From: Engelhardtia mirabilis
GTDB lineage: Bacteria > Planctomycetota > UBA1135 > GCA-002686595
Direction: 5' to 3'
Length of the DNA stretch: 64,000 nucleotides
Assembly: GCF_007748095.1 (NCBI RefSeq)
Contig: NZ_CP036287.1
Span: 1,302,001 to 1,366,000, forward strand
The notes under the pieces were generated by a model. It worked only from the letters and a program-made list of their open reading frames with translations. It did not search any database and was not told the origin of the DNA. The stretch's first letter is position 1. Each line of letters starts with the position of its first letter. Below are positions 54,093 to 63,250 of the stretch, piece after piece. Made by a program: the position numbers and the translations under genes.

Positions 54093-56444
54093 ATGCGTTC
54101 GACTGCGTCCATTGCGGTAGTGACCCTCGTGCTCGGCCTGGTCGTCGGCGTCTTCGTCGGCAGGGTCGTTCTGGGCGGTGGCGTCAGCGCGGCGAACGCC
54201 TTGGTGGAGGAGTCCCTGGCGGCGGGCCCGGCCATCGCGGCCGGCCCCCGAGCGGGCGAGCAGGGCACCGGCGCAGCACTCGCGGCACCGACCTCCGCCT
54301 CCGGTGCGGTCCCTGTCGGATCCGACCTTCCGCCCGTCGACGACGTCGCGGCGCGAAGGGCGGCGGAGCGGGCCATCGCGCGGGTCGAGGTCGAGGCGAG
54401 CTCCGCGGCCACCCAGGGCGATGGAGCGATCTGGGGTAACGTGCGCAACGATCGAGGTGAACCACTCGCGGGCGTACTGATGCGCCTCACGCCCGGTTCG
54501 CGCCTGGGGATGGTGCAGGCGGCGGACTCGACCCTGGGTGCAGCTCCGGCGCGCTTCTCGGCGGACACGCTCGAGGCCAGCGCGCGCCGACAGATGCAGA
54601 GCGATCGCGACACGCGCGAGACGCTGACCCTCGTCGATGGCAGCTATCGCTTCGAGGGTTTGCCGGATGCAACCTGGGGTCTGGGTGGGTACCTCGAGGG
54701 TTGGGGCATCGAGAAGCTGCACCGACGCGTCTACTCCGTCGTGACGGGTAAGCCCGTGGATTTCGTCGCAGTCAAGCGCGTCCCGGTGTCGGTGCGAGTA
54801 CTCGGGACCGATGGCTCCGAAGTGTCCGAGGCCCTGGTCTCGGTCGTCGAGGGCGAGTCCTCCCGACCCTCGAACTACGAGCTGACCGGCACAGCCTCCA
54901 CGCTCTATCTGGCGCCGGGGGAGTATGAGTTCGTCGCCTCCAGGGACGTGGAGCAGGCCTTCTTCAACGCCGGGGTGGTCCTGGCGCAGGAGCGATCTCC
55001 GAGCGTCGCACTGCGCCTGCTGGCGGACCAGGCCGAGGCCGAGGTGGAGTTGGCGCTGGCACCTGCCAGTGCGATCTGGGGCTACGCCACTTTCGCAGTG
55101 CCGAACAACGACATGGCCAGGGTCAGTCTGGTGGAGATCGGGGAAGACGACGATCCCCAGCAGGCGCCCCAACCGGACACCTCATCGCCGCAGTTCCTGG
55201 AGGGTGGAACGGGCTTCGGGTTCGTCGACGTCGAGCCTGGCCGCTACGTTCTGATCGTCTCCCTGGGATGGAACTCAGATCCCGCGCACCGCGAGGTCAT
55301 CGAGTACGCCGGCGGCCTGCTGCGGCACGACTTCGTTATCGACAACGAATCGTCCACCGCCGAGCGCGCCCTGCGGATCACGGCGCTCGGGCCGGAGGGT
55401 GCGCCTCTTCGATCCCTGACATTCACCGTCGGCTACTCCAGCTCGAGCGGCAGGTCTTCGTCGTCGGGGATCAGGTCGACCTACCTGGCGGGCATCCACT
55501 CGATCCTGATCCCGGAGAGGTTCGCTACGCCGGGCGAGAACGCGGGCGATACCCATTGGGTCGATGTCAAGTCTGCGGGGTTCGGCACCCAGCGCGTCGT
55601 CGTCGAGCCACAGGTCATGGACTACAGCGTCAGCTTCGGCGAACCCGCCTACATCGTGGCGACGGTGCGCGGTAGCAACGAGCGCCCGGCGGCGACGAAG
55701 CTCGCGATCCAGACGACAGCCGTGAACGAGCAGTCGAACAATCGCTCGAGCTTCGGCGATTCAATCGACGTGGGTCGAGACGGGAGCGCGCGGATCGGAC
55801 CCTTGACCGCCGGACTCTACCGAGTCGAGTTGCAAGCGGTCGACGGCAGTGGGCCCTTCGGCGGTGGTCGACTCACCCTGCTCGATTCGCTCGAGATTGA
55901 ACTCGGTGCGGGAGACAACGCGCTCAGCCTGGTCGCGCCCGCGATCCACCGCCTGACCGTGAATGCGCCGGACCTCGGGAGCGAGGGCCATTTCGCCCTG
56001 GTGGCGGACGAGGGCGCCGGTGCTCGACCCAACTACGGATGGGCCCAGATCGAGGATGGGAGCGCGACCTTCGAGTCGGTGGTGGCCGGTAGCTATCAGC
56101 TCCTGTTGAACGGCAGGCGCGAGCGGTTCATGGACATCACGGTGCCGCCGACGGAGGTGACCTTCGTCGGATCGACCGCCGTGGCCATGGAGGTGCAGAT
56201 CAGCGATCCGGGCGCTCGGCTGGGCCTGCTCGGACTGCGGAGCGGTGATCGGATCGTCTCCATCGACGGCAAGTCCGCGGCGGAGGACGACTGGCAGGGC
56301 CTCGTGGAGGGGTGCCTGCGAGTCACCTCGGGCGAGTACACGCTGGGGGTAGAGCGATCTGGCTCGAGGATCGAGCTGACCTTCGACGCCAGTGAAGTCG
56401 AGGAGACCTCGTTGGGGGGCAATCTGGTGCCGCGGGCCCAGTGA
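54093..56444 (+). CDS. Exported carboxypeptidase-regulatory-like protein with C-terminal PDZ domain
   Basis: 783 residues from the ATG at 54093, preceded by AGGAGACAGG. An N-terminal anchor runs at ~4-30 (TASIAVVTLVLGLVVGVFVG). Carboxypeptidase-regulatory-like units follow: IWGNVRNDRGEPLAGVLMRL (~110) with a long insertion, then DGSYRFEGLPDATWGLGGY. Several beta-rich segments lead to a C-terminal PDZ domain (~700-775: MEVQISDPGARLGLLGLRSG, DRIVSIDGKSAAEDDWQGLV). This PDZ ending is not seen in the three related proteins of the window. The neighbouring PDZ lipoprotein and the promoter-like block suggest a link to the ECF system. Confidence 0.86.
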   Translation: MRSTASIAVVTLVLGLVVGVFVGRVVLGGGVSAANALVEESLAAGPAIAAGPRAGEQGTGAALAAPTSASGAVPVGSDLPPVDDVAARRAAERAIARVEVEASSAATQGDGAIWGNVRNDRGEPLAGVLMRLTPGSRLGMVQAADSTLGAAPARFSADTLEASARRQMQSDRDTRETLTLVDGSYRFEGLPDATWGLGGYLEGWGIEKLHRRVYSVVTGKPVDFVAVKRVPVSVRVLGTDGSEVSEALVSVVEGESSRPSNYELTGTASTLYLAPGEYEFVASRDVEQAFFNAGVVLAQERSPSVALRLLADQAEAEVELALAPASAIWGYATFAVPNNDMARVSLVEIGEDDDPQQAPQPDTSSPQFLEGGTGFGFVDVEPGRYVLIVSLGWNSDPAHREVIEYAGGLLRHDFVIDNESSTAERALRITALGPEGAPLRSLTFTVGYSSSSGRSSSSGIRSTYLAGIHSILIPERFATPGENAGDTHWVDVKSAGFGTQRVVVEPQVMDYSVSFGEPAYIVATVRGSNERPAATKLAIQTTAVNEQSNNRSSFGDSIDVGRDGSARIGPLTAGLYRVELQAVDGSGPFGGGRLTLLDSLEIELGAGDNALSLVAPAIHRLTVNAPDLGSEGHFALVADEGAGARPNYGWAQIEDGSATFESVVAGSYQLLLNGRRERFMDITVPPTEVTFVGSTAVAMEVQISDPGARLGLLGLRSGDRIVSIDGKSAAEDDWQGLVEGCLRVTSGEYTLGVERSGSRIELTFDASEVEETSLGGNLVPRAQ

Positions 56445-56501
56445 ACCCGGTGGTTCGGCCCCTCACGCGCCGGTTCCCCGGACGTTAGGCTCTGCCCTGC
56501 C

Positions 56502-57647
56502 ATGAGCCAGAAGATCCGCGTCGCGATGCTCGGCCAGCAGTTCATGGGCCGAGCCCACTCCAACGCCTTCCGTCAGGTGGGTCCCTTCTGCTCCCCGCCG
56601 TTGTTGCCGGAGCTCCACACGGTGGCCGGTCGCGACGGGGCGAGCTTGACGGAGTTCGCGGCACGTTTCGGCTGGGCCAACACGACCACCGACTGGCGCA
56701 CGGCCGTGGTGGATCCCGAGGTGGACCTGGTCGACGTGGCCACACCGAACTTCCTGCATCGCGAGCCCTCCGTCGCGGCCCTGGAGGCGGGCAAGCACGT
56801 GCTGTGCGAGAAGCCCCTGGCCGGCAGCTTCGAGGACGCGCGGGCCATGCGCGACGCCGCCGCGGCTGCCGCGGGCCGGACCTTCGTGTGGTTCAACTAC
56901 CGCCGCTGCCCCGCCGTAGCGACCGCCTGGAAGTTGGCCCGCGAAGGGCGGCTGGGGCGGATCTACCACGTGCGCGCCACCTACCTGCAGAACTGGGGCG
57001 GGCCGCAGACGCCGATGAGCTGGCGTTTCGATCGCGAGCTGGCCGGATCGGGCGCCCACGGGGACTTGAACGCGCACCTGATCGACCTGGCGCGCTTCCT
57101 GGTCGGCGAGCCGATCACCGAGATCCACGGCGCCACATCCAGGCGCTGGGTCGAGTCCCGGCTCGACGGCGCGACGGGCGAGCGGCGCCCGACCAGCGTC
57201 GACGATGCGCTGCTGTTCACCGCGGGCTTCGCCGGAGGGGCGGTGGGGAGTTTCGAGGCCAGTCGCCTCGCCAATCCACACCAGAACGCGAACTCGATCG
57301 AGCTGAACGGCGAGCTGGGCTCGGTGCGCTTCGACTTCGAGGACATGAACCTGCTGCATTTCTGCGACGCCTCCGACGGGGCGCGCGAGGGCGGCTGGCG
57401 CCGGATCATGTGTACCCACGCGGGCGAGCACCCCTACGTGGAGCACTGGTGGCCCGACGCGCACCTGATCGGTTACGAGCACACGTTCACGAACATGGTC
57501 TCGGACGTGCTGCGGTCCCTGGTCGGCGAGGAACCGGTGGTGCCCCTGTGCGATTTCGCCGACGCCTTCGAGACCCAACGGGTGCTCGAGGCGGCCCTGC
57601 GGGCGGTCGACGAGCGGCGCGCGGTGATGCTCGACGAGGTCTCCTGA
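56502..57647 (+). CDS. Gfo/Idh/MocA family NAD(P)-dependent oxidoreductase
   Basis: 381 residues. The N-terminal Rossmann segment VAMLGQQFMGRAHSNAF (8-24) carries GQQFMG in place of the classic GxGxxG. The family motif CEKPLAGS (~102) supplies the conserved Lys-Pro pair. The C-terminal alpha/beta domain has GDLNAHLIDLARFLVGEP, including the likely catalytic Asp-x-x-x-His pair, and NPHQNANSIELNGELGS. Members oxidise or reduce sugars, inositols and related polyols. A sugar-isomerase gene and a nucleoside/sugar-type MFS transporter lie 2.4-3.5 kb downstream, consistent with a carbohydrate pathway. Confidence 0.93.
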   Translation: MSQKIRVAMLGQQFMGRAHSNAFRQVGPFCSPPLLPELHTVAGRDGASLTEFAARFGWANTTTDWRTAVVDPEVDLVDVATPNFLHREPSVAALEAGKHVLCEKPLAGSFEDARAMRDAAAAAAGRTFVWFNYRRCPAVATAWKLAREGRLGRIYHVRATYLQNWGGPQTPMSWRFDRELAGSGAHGDLNAHLIDLARFLVGEPITEIHGATSRRWVESRLDGATGERRPTSVDDALLFTAGFAGGAVGSFEASRLANPHQNANSIELNGELGSVRFDFEDMNLLHFCDASDGAREGGWRRIMCTHAGEHPYVEHWWPDAHLIGYEHTFTNMVSDVLRSLVGEEPVVPLCDFADAFETQRVLEAALRAVDERRAVMLDEVS

Positions 57648-57749
57648 GCGAGGGGGCTCGAGGACTGGTCAGGTGCTCGCGTGGCGGACCGCCAGGGCGG
57701 CGGGGCGGGCCGGCCGGACCCATCGACGACGCGGAGTTTTCGAGAGCTC

Positions 57750-57807
57750 GTGCGTAACCTCGGCGGCTCCGATCCGTCCCCCCCGACGGGCGGGCGGGGG
57801 CCCGCGG
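57750..57807 (+). promoter_or_regulatory. ECF-type promoter-like block upstream of the NHL-repeat gene (copy 2)
   Basis: GTAACC (AAC at 57756-57758), 16 bp, CGTC (57775-57778), then the 20-nt G-rich block at 57788-57807, identical to 53981-54000. The NHL-repeat gene starts 152 bp further on. Apart from this block the 312-bp gap 57648-57959 shows no gene. Confidence 0.45.
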
Positions 57808-57959
57808 CGGTCAAGGCGTCGCGATGATCGCCGCGCAACCGACAAGCGTCGCAGCGTGAGAATCCCCGGTCGGATGAAACGCTTGGCTGTTGGGCCGGTA
57901 CCTGTTTCGGGGCGTTCCACTCCACCTCCTGGCCCGAGCCTCCTCACCGAGACCGACGG

Positions 57960-59150
57960 ATGATCTTCACCTCCGCTCTGCTGCTTTCTCTCTGGCCCAT
58001 CGCCCCCGCGGCCGTGCCCCAGGAGCTGCTGGTCAGTGGCTACAACTCCGACGCCCTGCACCGCTTCGACCTGGCCAGCGGAGCTCCGGCCGGCGTTCTG
58101 GGCGCCGTGCCCGGGGCGCAGTCGGCCCGCTATGGCCCCGACGGAGACCTGTACGTGGTGTCCGAGAAGTCCTCGCGGATCCTGCGTTTCGACGGGCATA
58201 CGGGCGCCGCGCTGGGTGAGTTCGTGGCGGACGACCCGCTGACGCCGATCGACGAGACGGGGGGGCTGACGGCGCCGACCGCCGCCGCCTTCGGGCCGGG
58301 GGGCGACCTCTTCGTCGCGGACTTCGCGGGGGACTGCGTGATGCGCTACCGGGGCAGCGACGGCGCTTTCCTCGGGATCTTCGTCAGCGCTGGTGACGGC
58401 GGCATCGATGGCCCCGACGCGGGCATGGTCTTCGGCCCCGAGGGTGACCTCTACGTTCCCGGCTTCAACTCGAACAACGTGGCGCGCTTCGATGGGCAGT
58501 CCGGCGCATTCGTCGAACAAGCGATCCCCGCCGGCGGCGAGTTGGCGAACCCGCGCGCGATCCGCTTCCGCGACGACGGGTGGATGTATGTGGCCAGTTG
58601 GGCCAACAGCCGAGTGCTGCGCGTGCCCCCCGGCGGAGGACCGGCGGAGCTCTTCGCCCAGACCCTGCGACCCACGGGCTTGGTCTTCGATCCCTTGACT
58701 GGCGACCTGTTGGTGACCAGCGATCAGCACAACGGGGTTCGACGCTACGCGGCGGACGGGACCTACTTGGGGAAGTTCATCCTCGGCAGTGCTTCAGGTG
58801 TCGATGGCGCGACGTGGCTGGCGATCCTGCCTGACCCGCGCCTGCGCCTCGGTTGGCTCGAGCCGGGGAGCGCCGGAGTGCAGAACGAGATTGCGATTCG
58901 CAATGGGACGGCCGGTGGCGCGCTGCTCCTGGCGCTGGGCTTGGCGGGGGATTCCCTGGGCCTACTTGGCTGCCCGGGTGCCTACCTCGGCGTGGCGTCG
59001 CCGGTGCTCCTGCCGCTGACGGCCGATGGCGAGGGGGCGGCGGTCGTGACGGCGTTGCTCCCTGGCGCCCTGTCTGGCACGACCCTTTGGCTGCAGGCCT
59101 TCGACGGGGCGAGCTGCCGCACCTCCTGGGCCGTGACAGCCTCGCTCTGA
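57960..59150 (+). CDS. Secreted NHL/SMP-30-type beta-propeller protein
   Basis: 396 residues. A signal peptide runs ~1-20 (MIFTSALLLSLWPIAPAAV). The repeats that follow have the form YGPDGDLYV...ILRFDG (~45-75), FGPGGDLFVADFAGDCVMRY, FGPEGDLYVPGFNSNNVARF, FRDDGWMYVASWANSRVLRV and FDPLTGDLLVTSDQHNGVRRY, about six NHL-like blades. The final ~110 residues (from RLGWLEPGSAG) are a C-terminal module like that of other secreted proteins here, with GCPGAYLGVASPVLLPL and LWLQAFDGASC. No enzymatic residues are obvious. A binding or structural role is inferred. Confidence 0.88.
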   Translation: MIFTSALLLSLWPIAPAAVPQELLVSGYNSDALHRFDLASGAPAGVLGAVPGAQSARYGPDGDLYVVSEKSSRILRFDGHTGAALGEFVADDPLTPIDETGGLTAPTAAAFGPGGDLFVADFAGDCVMRYRGSDGAFLGIFVSAGDGGIDGPDAGMVFGPEGDLYVPGFNSNNVARFDGQSGAFVEQAIPAGGELANPRAIRFRDDGWMYVASWANSRVLRVPPGGGPAELFAQTLRPTGLVFDPLTGDLLVTSDQHNGVRRYAADGTYLGKFILGSASGVDGATWLAILPDPRLRLGWLEPGSAGVQNEIAIRNGTAGGALLLALGLAGDSLGLLGCPGAYLGVASPVLLPLTADGEGAAVVTALLPGALSGTTLWLQAFDGASCRTSWAVTASL

Positions 59151-59174
59151 CAGCCCGAGAACCCGGGCGCGGGC

Positions 59175-59798
59175 TCAGGTGCCGATTCGGGCGTTGAGGG
59201 TGTCGCGCTCGACGACGCGCCGCGCGCTCCCGCCCACGCCCGCAGCCTGTTTGGAGCGCGAGACGATTGGGAAATCCTCGGCGCCCTGGGCCAGGGCCAG
59301 GGCCTCGCAGGCCAGGTCGTAGAGTTCGCCACCCCGCATCAGGATGCCTGGCTCGGCGCTTGCGACGCCGATAGCGATTTCCCCGGGACCTGCGACGCGA
59401 TCCGCCAGGGGCAGTTGATCGAGCTGGGCGAAGACACGCGCGGCCGCGGACTCCGCACCGCCCAAGGGAGTGCTCGGCATCAGGACCAGGAACGACCGAT
59501 CGTCGAGCTGGCACGGGAAGTCCGTGTCGCGCGACTCGTTCCGAAGCACCCTCGCGACTCGGGTCAGCCCTTCACGCAGGGGCGACTCCTCGATCGCGAG
59601 CAAGATGCAGGACAGGGACTCGCCGAAGCGCGTGGCGCGGCGCGTCTCCTCGTAGAGCTTGTAGCTCAGGAAGTCCTGGTTGTAGAGACCGCTGTCGGAG
59701 TGGGTCAGGGTGTCGATCAGCGACAGGTGACCGGACTCGATCGAGGCCAACTCCATCAGCTCCTGGCGCGGGAGCCAACTGTGCCGAAAGTGTTGCAT
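59175..59798 (-). CDS. Degenerate GGDEF-like protein
   Basis: 207 residues from the ATG at 59798 (GAGGGA upstream); a frame to 59852 is possible. Residues ~30-150 have the diguanylate-cyclase fold pattern: LTHSDSGLYNQDFLSYKLYEE (compare D-x-LTGL-x-NR), RATRFGESLSCILLAIEE, LRNESRDTDFPCQLDDRSFLVLMP. At the GGDEF position the sequence is QLDDRS, without the catalytic Gly-Gly-Asp/Glu. It cannot be an active diguanylate cyclase in the standard way and may be a binding or regulatory protein. It is convergent with the NHL gene (24-bp gap). Confidence 0.78.
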   Translation of the reverse strand: MQHFRHSWLPRQELMELASIESGHLSLIDTLTHSDSGLYNQDFLSYKLYEETRRATRFGESLSCILLAIEESPLREGLTRVARVLRNESRDTDFPCQLDDRSFLVLMPSTPLGGAESAAARVFAQLDQLPLADRVAGPGEIAIGVASAEPGILMRGGELYDLACEALALAQGAEDFPIVSRSKQAAGVGGSARRVVERDTLNARIGT

Positions 59799-60036
59799 GG
59801 GGGGTCCCTCAGGGTGCAGGGGCAGGGTTCCCAGGAGGCGAACTCGTAGCAAGCACTTTCGTACAACGCGAGCCGATTCCCAAGCTCAGCCCGGGGCCCG
59901 GAATTCGAACGTTAGCGGGCAAGATTGCCCGATGCAGAGCCGAAGGCGGCGCGGTGACCGGAGCGCTAGAATCCCCCGTCGGCTTGTGCCCGTCGTGGGA
60001 CAGCCGCCTCCCCGCGATCCGAGCGAAGTCACGACG

Positions 60037-61080
60037 ATGACCCGACCTGTCTGCCTGTTCACCGGCCAATGGGCCGATCTGCCCCTCGAGGACCTGGCGC
60101 GCAAGGCTGTCCACTTCGGCTACCAAGGTCTCGAGTTGGCCTGCTGGGGCGACCACTTCGACGTGCACCGGGCGGCGACCGAGGCTGACTACTGCAAGGG
60201 GCTCTGGGAACTGCTCGGCGACCACGGCCTGGCCAGCTATGCGATCTCTTCACATCTGGTGGGTCAGGCGGTGTGCGACCGGATCGACGAGCGGCACCGG
60301 ACGATCCTGCCCGAGCACGTCTGGGGCGATGGCGATCCGGAGGGGGTCCGCGGTCGAGCGGCCGAGGAGCTCGCGTTGACTGCGCGCGCGGCGAAGCGCT
60401 TCTTCGACGCGGCCCCGGCACGGGTCCGCGAGCACCTGGCGGCCAGCGGGCGCTACGTCGTCAACGGCTTCACGGGCTCGTCGATCTGGCACCTGCTCTA
60501 CTCGTTCCCGCCCGTGTCGCCGGCGATGATCGAGGCGGGCTTCGCCGACTTCGGCGAGCGCTTCGGCCCGATCCTCGACGAGTTCGCCGCGAGCGGAGTC
60601 GGCTTCGCGCTCGAGGTGCACCCGACCGAGATCGCCTTCGACATCACCACGACCCACCGCGCGATCGCCGCCGTCGGCGGCCACGCGGCCTTCGGCTTCA
60701 ACTTCGACCCCAGCCACCTGGCCTACCAGCAGGTGGACTACCTGCGCTTCCTGCGCGAGTTCGGGCCGCGCATCTTCAACTGCCACGTGAAGGACGTGTG
60801 GTGGTCGGAGTCGATGACGGCCACCGGGATCTTCGGCGGGCACACGGACTTCGGCAGCGACGGGCGCGCCTGGGACTTCCGCTCGCCGGGGCGCGGCCGC
60901 GTCGATTTCGAGGGCCTGATCCGAATGCTGAACCACATCGACTACCGCGGACCCCTGACGGTCGAGTGGGAGGACCCGATGATGGACCGCGAGGCGGGCG
61001 CCGCGGAGGCAGCGGCGTTCGTCAAGGCCCTGGACTTCCAGCGCTCCACGCGGGCCTTCGACTCCGCATTCGCGGAATAG
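60037..61080 (+). CDS. Sugar phosphate isomerase/epimerase (xylose-isomerase-like TIM barrel)
   Basis: 347 residues from the ATG at 60037. The TIM-barrel metal site is visible: Glu in FALEVHPTEIAFD, Asp/His in FNFDPSHLAYQQVD, His in FNCHVKDVWW, and Glu in LTVEWEDPMMDREAG. Such enzymes isomerise or epimerise sugars with divalent metal and often act with Gfo/Idh/MocA dehydrogenases. The segment NGFTGSSIWHLLYSFPPV is typical of the subgroup found in Planctomycetes and related bacteria. An MFS transporter gene follows after 86 bp, so sugar uptake and conversion may be coupled. Confidence 0.9.
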   Translation: MTRPVCLFTGQWADLPLEDLARKAVHFGYQGLELACWGDHFDVHRAATEADYCKGLWELLGDHGLASYAISSHLVGQAVCDRIDERHRTILPEHVWGDGDPEGVRGRAAEELALTARAAKRFFDAAPARVREHLAASGRYVVNGFTGSSIWHLLYSFPPVSPAMIEAGFADFGERFGPILDEFAASGVGFALEVHPTEIAFDITTTHRAIAAVGGHAAFGFNFDPSHLAYQQVDYLRFLREFGPRIFNCHVKDVWWSESMTATGIFGGHTDFGSDGRAWDFRSPGRGRVDFEGLIRMLNHIDYRGPLTVEWEDPMMDREAGAAEAAAFVKALDFQRSTRAFDSAFAE

Positions 61081-61166
61081 GGTCCGGTCGCGGCCGCTCG
61101 AATCGTGTCCGGCCTCGCAGGTCGCTACCATGCGGCGGTCCCCAGCCCCTCCCTCCCAGGCCTCCC

Positions 61167-62495
61167 ATGACCCAGTCCAGCTCCGGGCGCAGCGTGACCT
61201 TCCGCCTGTGCCTGATGATGTTCCTGCAGTACGCCGTTTGGGGAGCCTGGCTCCCGGTGGCGGCGCGCTACATGTCGGCTCCGGTGGCGGAGGGCGGCCT
61301 GGGTTTCACGGGCATCGAGATCGGGCAGATCCTCGGGTGGGCCGGTTCGATCGGCGCCATCTCCGCACCCTTCATCGCCGGGCAGATCGCGGACCGCTAC
61401 TTCCGCGCCGAGCGTTTCCTGGCTCTGCTGATGGTGGTCGGCGGGGTGCTGAAGTGGTTCACGGCCGCGCAGACCAGCTTCCAGGCCTGGCTCTGGCTGT
61501 CGATCGCCTACGGCGTGGTCTTCATGCCGACCCTGGCCCTTTCGAACTCGATTGCCTTCGCCCACCTGCGTGACGCGACCGGCGAGTTCCCGAGGATTCG
61601 TGTGTGGGGCACGATCGGCTGGATCGCCGCGAGCTGGACCTTCCCGATGATCTGGCTCCAACAGAACCTGGATCTGGGCTGGATGCCGCCCTTCCTCAGT
61701 GGGCCGGAGGTCGAGGGAGTCACGTCCAAGCTGGCCAACGCCCTGCGCTTCTCGGGCGTTCTGGCCTTCGTCTACGCCGGCCTCTGCATGCTGCTGCCCG
61801 CCACGCCGCCCAAGCCGGGAGGAACTGACACCCTGGCCTTCGCGCGGGCATTCAGGTTGCTGAACAAGCGCTCGTTCATCGTATTGGTGGTAGCGAGCCT
61901 GGCGATCAGCACGATCCACCAGATCTATTTCCTGCAGACCGGGCCCTTCTTCAGCTCGATCGGTCTGCTCGACAGCGAGATCGGTCCGGCCATGACCATC
62001 GGTCAGTTCAGCGAGATCCTGATCATGGCGTTCCTGGGCTGGATGCTGATGACCTTCGGAATGCGGAACGTGCTGATGCTGGGGGGCGTGGCCTACTTCC
62101 TGCGCTACGGCATCTGGGCCATGACCGAGCTACCGCCCTGGCTGCTGGTGTCGAGCCAGTTGCTGCACGGGGTGTGCTACGCCTGCTTCTTCGCCTCCGC
62201 GTTCATCTACGTCGACCGGATCGCACCCGCCGACGTGCGGCACTCGGCTCAGACGGTCTTCGGGATCATGATTCTGGGCGGTGGGCCGGTGCTAGGCGGA
62301 TTCCTCAGTGGCTACTTGGAGTCGCACTTCAGCGCCGGCAACGAGTCCTACTTCCCCGGCCTGTGGCTGACCCTCAGCCTGATCGGCCTCGCCGCGACGG
62401 TGCTGCTCTTGTTCAGCTTCCGCGACGAGAGTGAGCACATCGATCCGACGATCCCCGACCCCGAAGCCGAAGCCCTCGCCGGAGAGCTGGGATGA
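61167..62495 (+). CDS. MFS transporter of the nucleoside:H+ symporter type
   Basis: 442 residues with twelve predicted membrane helices. The start FRLCLMMFLQYAVWGAWLPV is the classic N-terminus of the NupG/XapB-like family. Other marks are IGQILGWAGSIGAISAPFIAGQIADRYF (helix 2-3 loop) and RIRVWGTIGWIAASWTF. Members import nucleosides or, in this branch, sugars. The upstream isomerase suggests a sugar substrate. The stop overlaps the ankyrin gene by 4 bp (ATGA), so the two are translated together. Confidence 0.92.
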   Translation: MTQSSSGRSVTFRLCLMMFLQYAVWGAWLPVAARYMSAPVAEGGLGFTGIEIGQILGWAGSIGAISAPFIAGQIADRYFRAERFLALLMVVGGVLKWFTAAQTSFQAWLWLSIAYGVVFMPTLALSNSIAFAHLRDATGEFPRIRVWGTIGWIAASWTFPMIWLQQNLDLGWMPPFLSGPEVEGVTSKLANALRFSGVLAFVYAGLCMLLPATPPKPGGTDTLAFARAFRLLNKRSFIVLVVASLAISTIHQIYFLQTGPFFSSIGLLDSEIGPAMTIGQFSEILIMAFLGWMLMTFGMRNVLMLGGVAYFLRYGIWAMTELPPWLLVSSQLLHGVCYACFFASAFIYVDRIAPADVRHSAQTVFGIMILGGGPVLGGFLSGYLESHFSAGNESYFPGLWLTLSLIGLAATVLLLFSFRDESEHIDPTIPDPEAEALAGELG

Positions 62496-63142
62496 GCGCT
62501 GACCCCTGGGGTCAATTGCTGGAACTGTTCGAGGGTGGTGACGTCGGAGCGCTGCGCTCGGCCCTGAGTGAGCGTCCGGGGCTCGCGCGAGCCGCCGGGC
62601 CCTCGGGCGAGAGTGCCGTGATGGCCGCCCTCTACCGCGGCAGGCGCGACCTGGCTGAGGCCCTCGCCGACGCCAAGACCCCCCTGGACCTCTTCGAGCG
62701 CGTCGGTCTGGGGGACGGCCGCGGGGTCGAGGCGTTGCTGGACAAGTCCGCCGACGCCCTCGAAGCGGTCAGTCCCGACGGATTCACGGCGCTGCAGTTG
62801 GCCTGCTACCTGGCGCGCCCGTCGATCGCCGACATTCTCCTGGCGCATCGCGCGCCGGTCGACGCGGTGGCCACCAACGGCAGCGCCCTGCGCGCGATCC
62901 ACGCGGCCGTGGCTGGCGGCGAGTACGAGTGTCTGCGGATGGTGCTCGAGGCCGGGGCCGAGGTCGACGCGGCTCAGAATGGTCGCATCACTGCCCTGCA
63001 CGCCGCGGCCCATCGCGGCAACGCGCCCATGGTCCAACTGCTGCTGGGGGCGGGGGCCGACCCGCGCCGCCGGGACGACCAGGGGCGCTCGGCCATCGAC
63101 CACGGGGCCGGGCACCCCGATGTGCTGGCGCTCTTCAATTGA
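62492..63142 (+). CDS. Ankyrin-repeat protein
   Basis: 216 residues. The ATG overlaps the transporter stop by 4 bp. About five ankyrin repeats are seen: AAGPSGESAVMAALYRGRRDL, DGFTALQLACYLARPSIADIL, NGSALRAIHAAVAGGEYECLRMVLEAGAEVD, NGRITALHAAAHRGNAPMVQLLLGAGADP, and a C-cap. There is no signal peptide, so the protein is probably cytoplasmic. It may bind the transporter or another partner; coupling to an MFS gene is a recurring bacterial arrangement, but the role is unknown. Confidence 0.9.
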   Translation: MSADPWGQLLELFEGGDVGALRSALSERPGLARAAGPSGESAVMAALYRGRRDLAEALADAKTPLDLFERVGLGDGRGVEALLDKSADALEAVSPDGFTALQLACYLARPSIADILLAHRAPVDAVATNGSALRAIHAAVAGGEYECLRMVLEAGAEVDAAQNGRITALHAAAHRGNAPMVQLLLGAGADPRRRDDQGRSAIDHGAGHPDVLALFN

Positions 63143-63250
63143 TGGCCCCGATTCGCTGACGGGCCCGTTCGATCGACGGGCCCAGCCCGAGCGTCGGTGG
63201 ACTCGCGCGGGCGGGTCCCTACCGACGCCCAGGCTCGGCGCCGCTCTCTG

